The notes below the pieces were generated by a model. That model saw nothing but the letters and a program-made list of their open reading frames with translations. It ran no database searches and was not told the DNA's origin. Shown here piece by piece: positions 13,053 to 14,589 of a stretch of DNA of 14,589 bases. This DNA is from an uncultured Eubacteriales bacterium (GTDB taxonomy: Bacteria > Bacillota > Clostridia > Oscillospirales > CAG-382), in contig CAKSCN010000050.1 in assembly GCA_934444485.1 (NCBI GenBank), forward strand, positions 1-14,589. The letters run 5' to 3'. The stretch's first letter is position 1. Each line of letters starts with the position of its first letter. Position numbers and translations under genes: made by a program.

Positions 13053-13066
13053 ACTCAACACTCTAT

Positions 13067-13095
13067 ATTATATCTCATTCCGCACCGTTTGTCAA
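13067..13095 (-). promoter_or_regulatory. Consensus promoter of the MATE gene
   Basis: Minus strand TTGACA (13095-13090), 17-nt spacer, TATAAT (13072-13067): perfect match to the sigma-A consensus. Predicted start near 13060. Confidence 0.85.
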
Positions 13096-13698
13096 AGGCA
13101 GTTTTCAACAAAAATCACTCCTGCCGTAAAATTTTCATGCGCAGAAGAGACAAACCGTCGCACACGCTCTAATTTCGCACCACCCAATCAATGAATAAAA
13201 GCGACTTTAGGAGCTTACCCCCAATTCTCAATTCTCAATCAAAAAAGTGCCTGCTTGTGTAGTTTTGTTAATGATGAAATTTTTGTGCTTATCGTTTGTC
13301 AGTTTTCTACGGTGCGACATACATAACCCTGCGTTGGGTTCTTGCGGCGGGAGATTACGCTAGCGAAGTCTGCGTTCCGCTCGCCCTACAAAATGTCAGG
13401 GAGCCTCGGAATAATCGCACAACCCCAAACACCAACACCCTCGGCAAAAATCCGCTCTCCCTTTATCGTACAGCCTATAAATCAGCACCATACAATTATT
13501 GAAGAAAAGCGAAGCTTTTCCACCCTAATTCTCCATTTTCCACTCTCAATTCTCAATTTAAAAGTGGCTTCAGGAGCTTTGAATCACGCACAAACGCCAT
13601 GTAGGAAGCGGAGAGAAATGTGAGTGCGCAAGCACTCAGCGAAGCGTACATTTCCTCTCGAGTTGACCTCGTCAACTCCCCACTCTCAATTCTCAACT
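13096..13698. repeat. Gene-free repeat mosaic between MATE promoter and ABC ATPase gene
   Basis: No gene. Contents include a GCGACTTTAGGAGCTT segment (about 13200) matching fragments near 7210 and 13560, TTCTCAATTCTCAATC repeats, a CTTATCGTTTGT...CTACGGTGCG segment (13288-13318) shared with 7311-7341 and the complement of about 11370-11400, the 13427-13467 block, a GAAAAGC-GAA-GCTTTTC hairpin (about 13504-13520), GAGTGC-GCAA-GCACTC (about 13622-13637) and GAGTTGAC-CTC-GTCAACTC (about 13661-13679), a third version of the hairpin at 7460-7478. Confidence 0.75.
13427..13467 (-). repeat. 41-bp block, inverted copy of 3491-3531
   Basis: Exact reverse complement of 3491-3531, with looser similarity on both sides. 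Confidence 0.85.
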
Positions 13699-13737
13699 AA
13701 AAAAATCTCCTCCCACGGCAAAAAGTCACGGGAGGAG
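13699..13737 (-). terminator. Intrinsic terminator of the ABC ATPase gene
   Basis: On the minus strand CTCCTCCCGTG (13737-13727) pairs with CGTGGGAGGAG (13717-13707; two G-U pairs), followed by A and seven U (13705-13699). It starts 38 nt after the stop codon at 13775. Confidence 0.88.
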
Positions 13738-13774
13738 TAAATTATGCAATCAGCAAACCGTACTCAGAGGGCAA

Positions 13775-14589
13775 TCAGTGAATGATGCACTTTTCGGTAT
13801 CCTTGTCGAAGAGGTGAGCGTGGTTTATCTCAAACGCAACGCTTATCTTGTCGCCGGGCTGTGCGGTCGAACGGGAGGGAACTCTTGCGATAACGTTGTT
13901 CTCGCCGATTGTGAGGTAGAGATATGTCTCCGCACCCATCATTTCGGTTACGTCTACGTTTGCGTCGATTACCCACTCGGAAAGCGAGGAGAGGTACATG
14001 GGCTCGTCGTGAATGCACTCGGGACGGAGACCTACGACAACTTCCTTGCCGAAGTATTCCTTAAGCTCGGGCTTGGAAGCCTTCTCCTGAGGAAGCTTGA
14101 AGGAGTTTGCGCCGATTACGAGGTAAACGCCGTCGTCCTTCTTCTCGACCGTAGCGCCGATGAAGTTCATCTGAGGTGTGCCTATGAAGCCGGCAACGAA
14201 CATATTGCAGGGCGTATCGTAAAGAACCTGAGGAGTGTCAACCTGCTGAATAAGACCGTCCTTCATAACAACGATACGTGTAGCCATGGTCATAGCCTCG
14301 ACCTGGTCATGCGTTACGTATACGAAGGTCGTACCGAGCTTGTTGTGGAGCTTTGTAAGCTCTGTTCTCATGGCAGCACGGAGCTTTGCGTCGAGGTTGG
14401 AGAGCGGTTCGTCAAGAAGGAATACCTTCGGTTCACGGACGATAGCACGTCCGAGCGCAACTCTCTGTCTCTGACCGCCGGAAAGAGCCTTCGGCTTTCT
14501 GTCGAGAAGGTGAGCGATGTCGAGGACTCTTGCGGCCTCTTCAACACGTCTCTTGATCTCTTCCTTGGGGGTCTTTCTGAGCTTAAGAC
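13775..14589 (-). CDS. Sugar ABC transporter ATP-binding protein, MalK/UgpC/MsmX type (5' end outside window)
   Basis: ATPase subunit that energises carbohydrate import at the membrane. The gene enters from the right edge; an internal ATG at 14371 is not the start, because the frame stays open to 14589 with conserved family sequence. Visible: the signature LSGGQRQRVALGRA (about 14479-14438), Walker B VFLLDEP (about 14420-14400), D-loop SNLDAKLR, switch histidine in VYVTHDQVEAMTMA, then DGLIQQVDTPQVLYDTPCN and the C-terminal TOBE/OB domain including VVVGLRPECI. Walker A lies beyond the window. About 271 residues of an expected 370 or so are present. A multi-sugar role is typical of clostridial homologues. 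Ends with its own terminator. Which permeases it serves cannot be seen. Confidence 0.93.
   Translation of the reverse strand, partial: LKLRKTPKEEIKRRVEEAARVLDIAHLLDRKPKALSGGQRQRVALGRAIVREPKVFLLDEPLSNLDAKLRAAMRTELTKLHNKLGTTFVYVTHDQVEAMTMATRIVVMKDGLIQQVDTPQVLYDTPCNMFVAGFIGTPQMNFIGATVEKKDDGVYLVIGANSFKLPQEKASKPELKEYFGKEVVVGLRPECIHDEPMYLSSLSEWVIDANVDVTEMMGAETYLYLTIGENNVIARVPSRSTAQPGDKISVAFEINHAHLFDKDTEKCIIH

Noticed and set aside
12966..13061. MATE protein starting at GTG 13061.
   Set aside because: That start coincides with the predicted transcription start and runs through the terminator hairpin; ATG 12965 has GGAGG at good spacing.

Overview
The window (about 14.6 kb) looks like chromosomal DNA of a Clostridia-type Firmicute, probably an uncultured gut lineage. 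Supporting points are strong GGAGG-type ribosome binding sites, near-perfect TTGACA/TATAAT promoters in AT-rich spacers, a clostridial-type RlmD with a C-terminal tail, the YbaK/ProX editing protein, a MepA-like MATE pump and a MalK-type ATPase. Coding DNA is fairly GC-rich. The lineage call is inference.

Layout. 20-2282 (minus): a prolyl-tRNA editing protein followed 25 nt later by the 23S rRNA methyltransferase rlmD. 2613-3269 (minus): yigZ with a TTG start. 4098-4952 (minus): an AraC-type regulator, divergent from a plus-strand pair at 5096-7155 encoding a UxuA-like mannonate dehydratase paralogue and a GH113-like (beta-mannanase family) glycosidase. 7940-9347 (minus): uxuA followed by a small RNHCP zinc-ribbon protein. 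9623-10789 (plus): an iron-dependent alcohol dehydrogenase. 11556-12965 (minus): a MATE efflux pump with an attenuator-like leader. 13775-14589 (minus): a sugar ABC transporter ATPase whose 5' end lies outside the window. The middle genes suggest use of mannose- or uronate-containing plant glycans: GH113-like glycosidase, two mannonate dehydratases, a sensor-regulator, possibly an oxidoreductase, and a sugar-importer ATPase nearby.

The most unusual content is in the gene-free stretches (2283-2612, 3270-4097, 7156-7939, 10790-11555, 12966-13774). They are not random spacer. They are mosaics of short perfect hairpins in a recurring skeleton. Two copies, 7346-7538 and 11167-11359 (inverted), are identical over 193 nt except for two 8-nt blocks. 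Each block sits exactly at the apex of a hairpin, and each replacement restores perfect pairing. Two other arrays (2505-2593 and 3293-3421) alternate variable hairpins with a near-constant 7-nt spacer, ATTTCAC or its complement GTGAAAT, which is the reverse of CRISPR logic. A further hairpin lies 30-62 nt after the stop codons of three unrelated genes, always in the same orientation to the gene. Some genes end inside these repeats, which supply their last codons and stop. This hairpin-cassette system is my best candidate for something under-described in the window; function, if any, is unknown.
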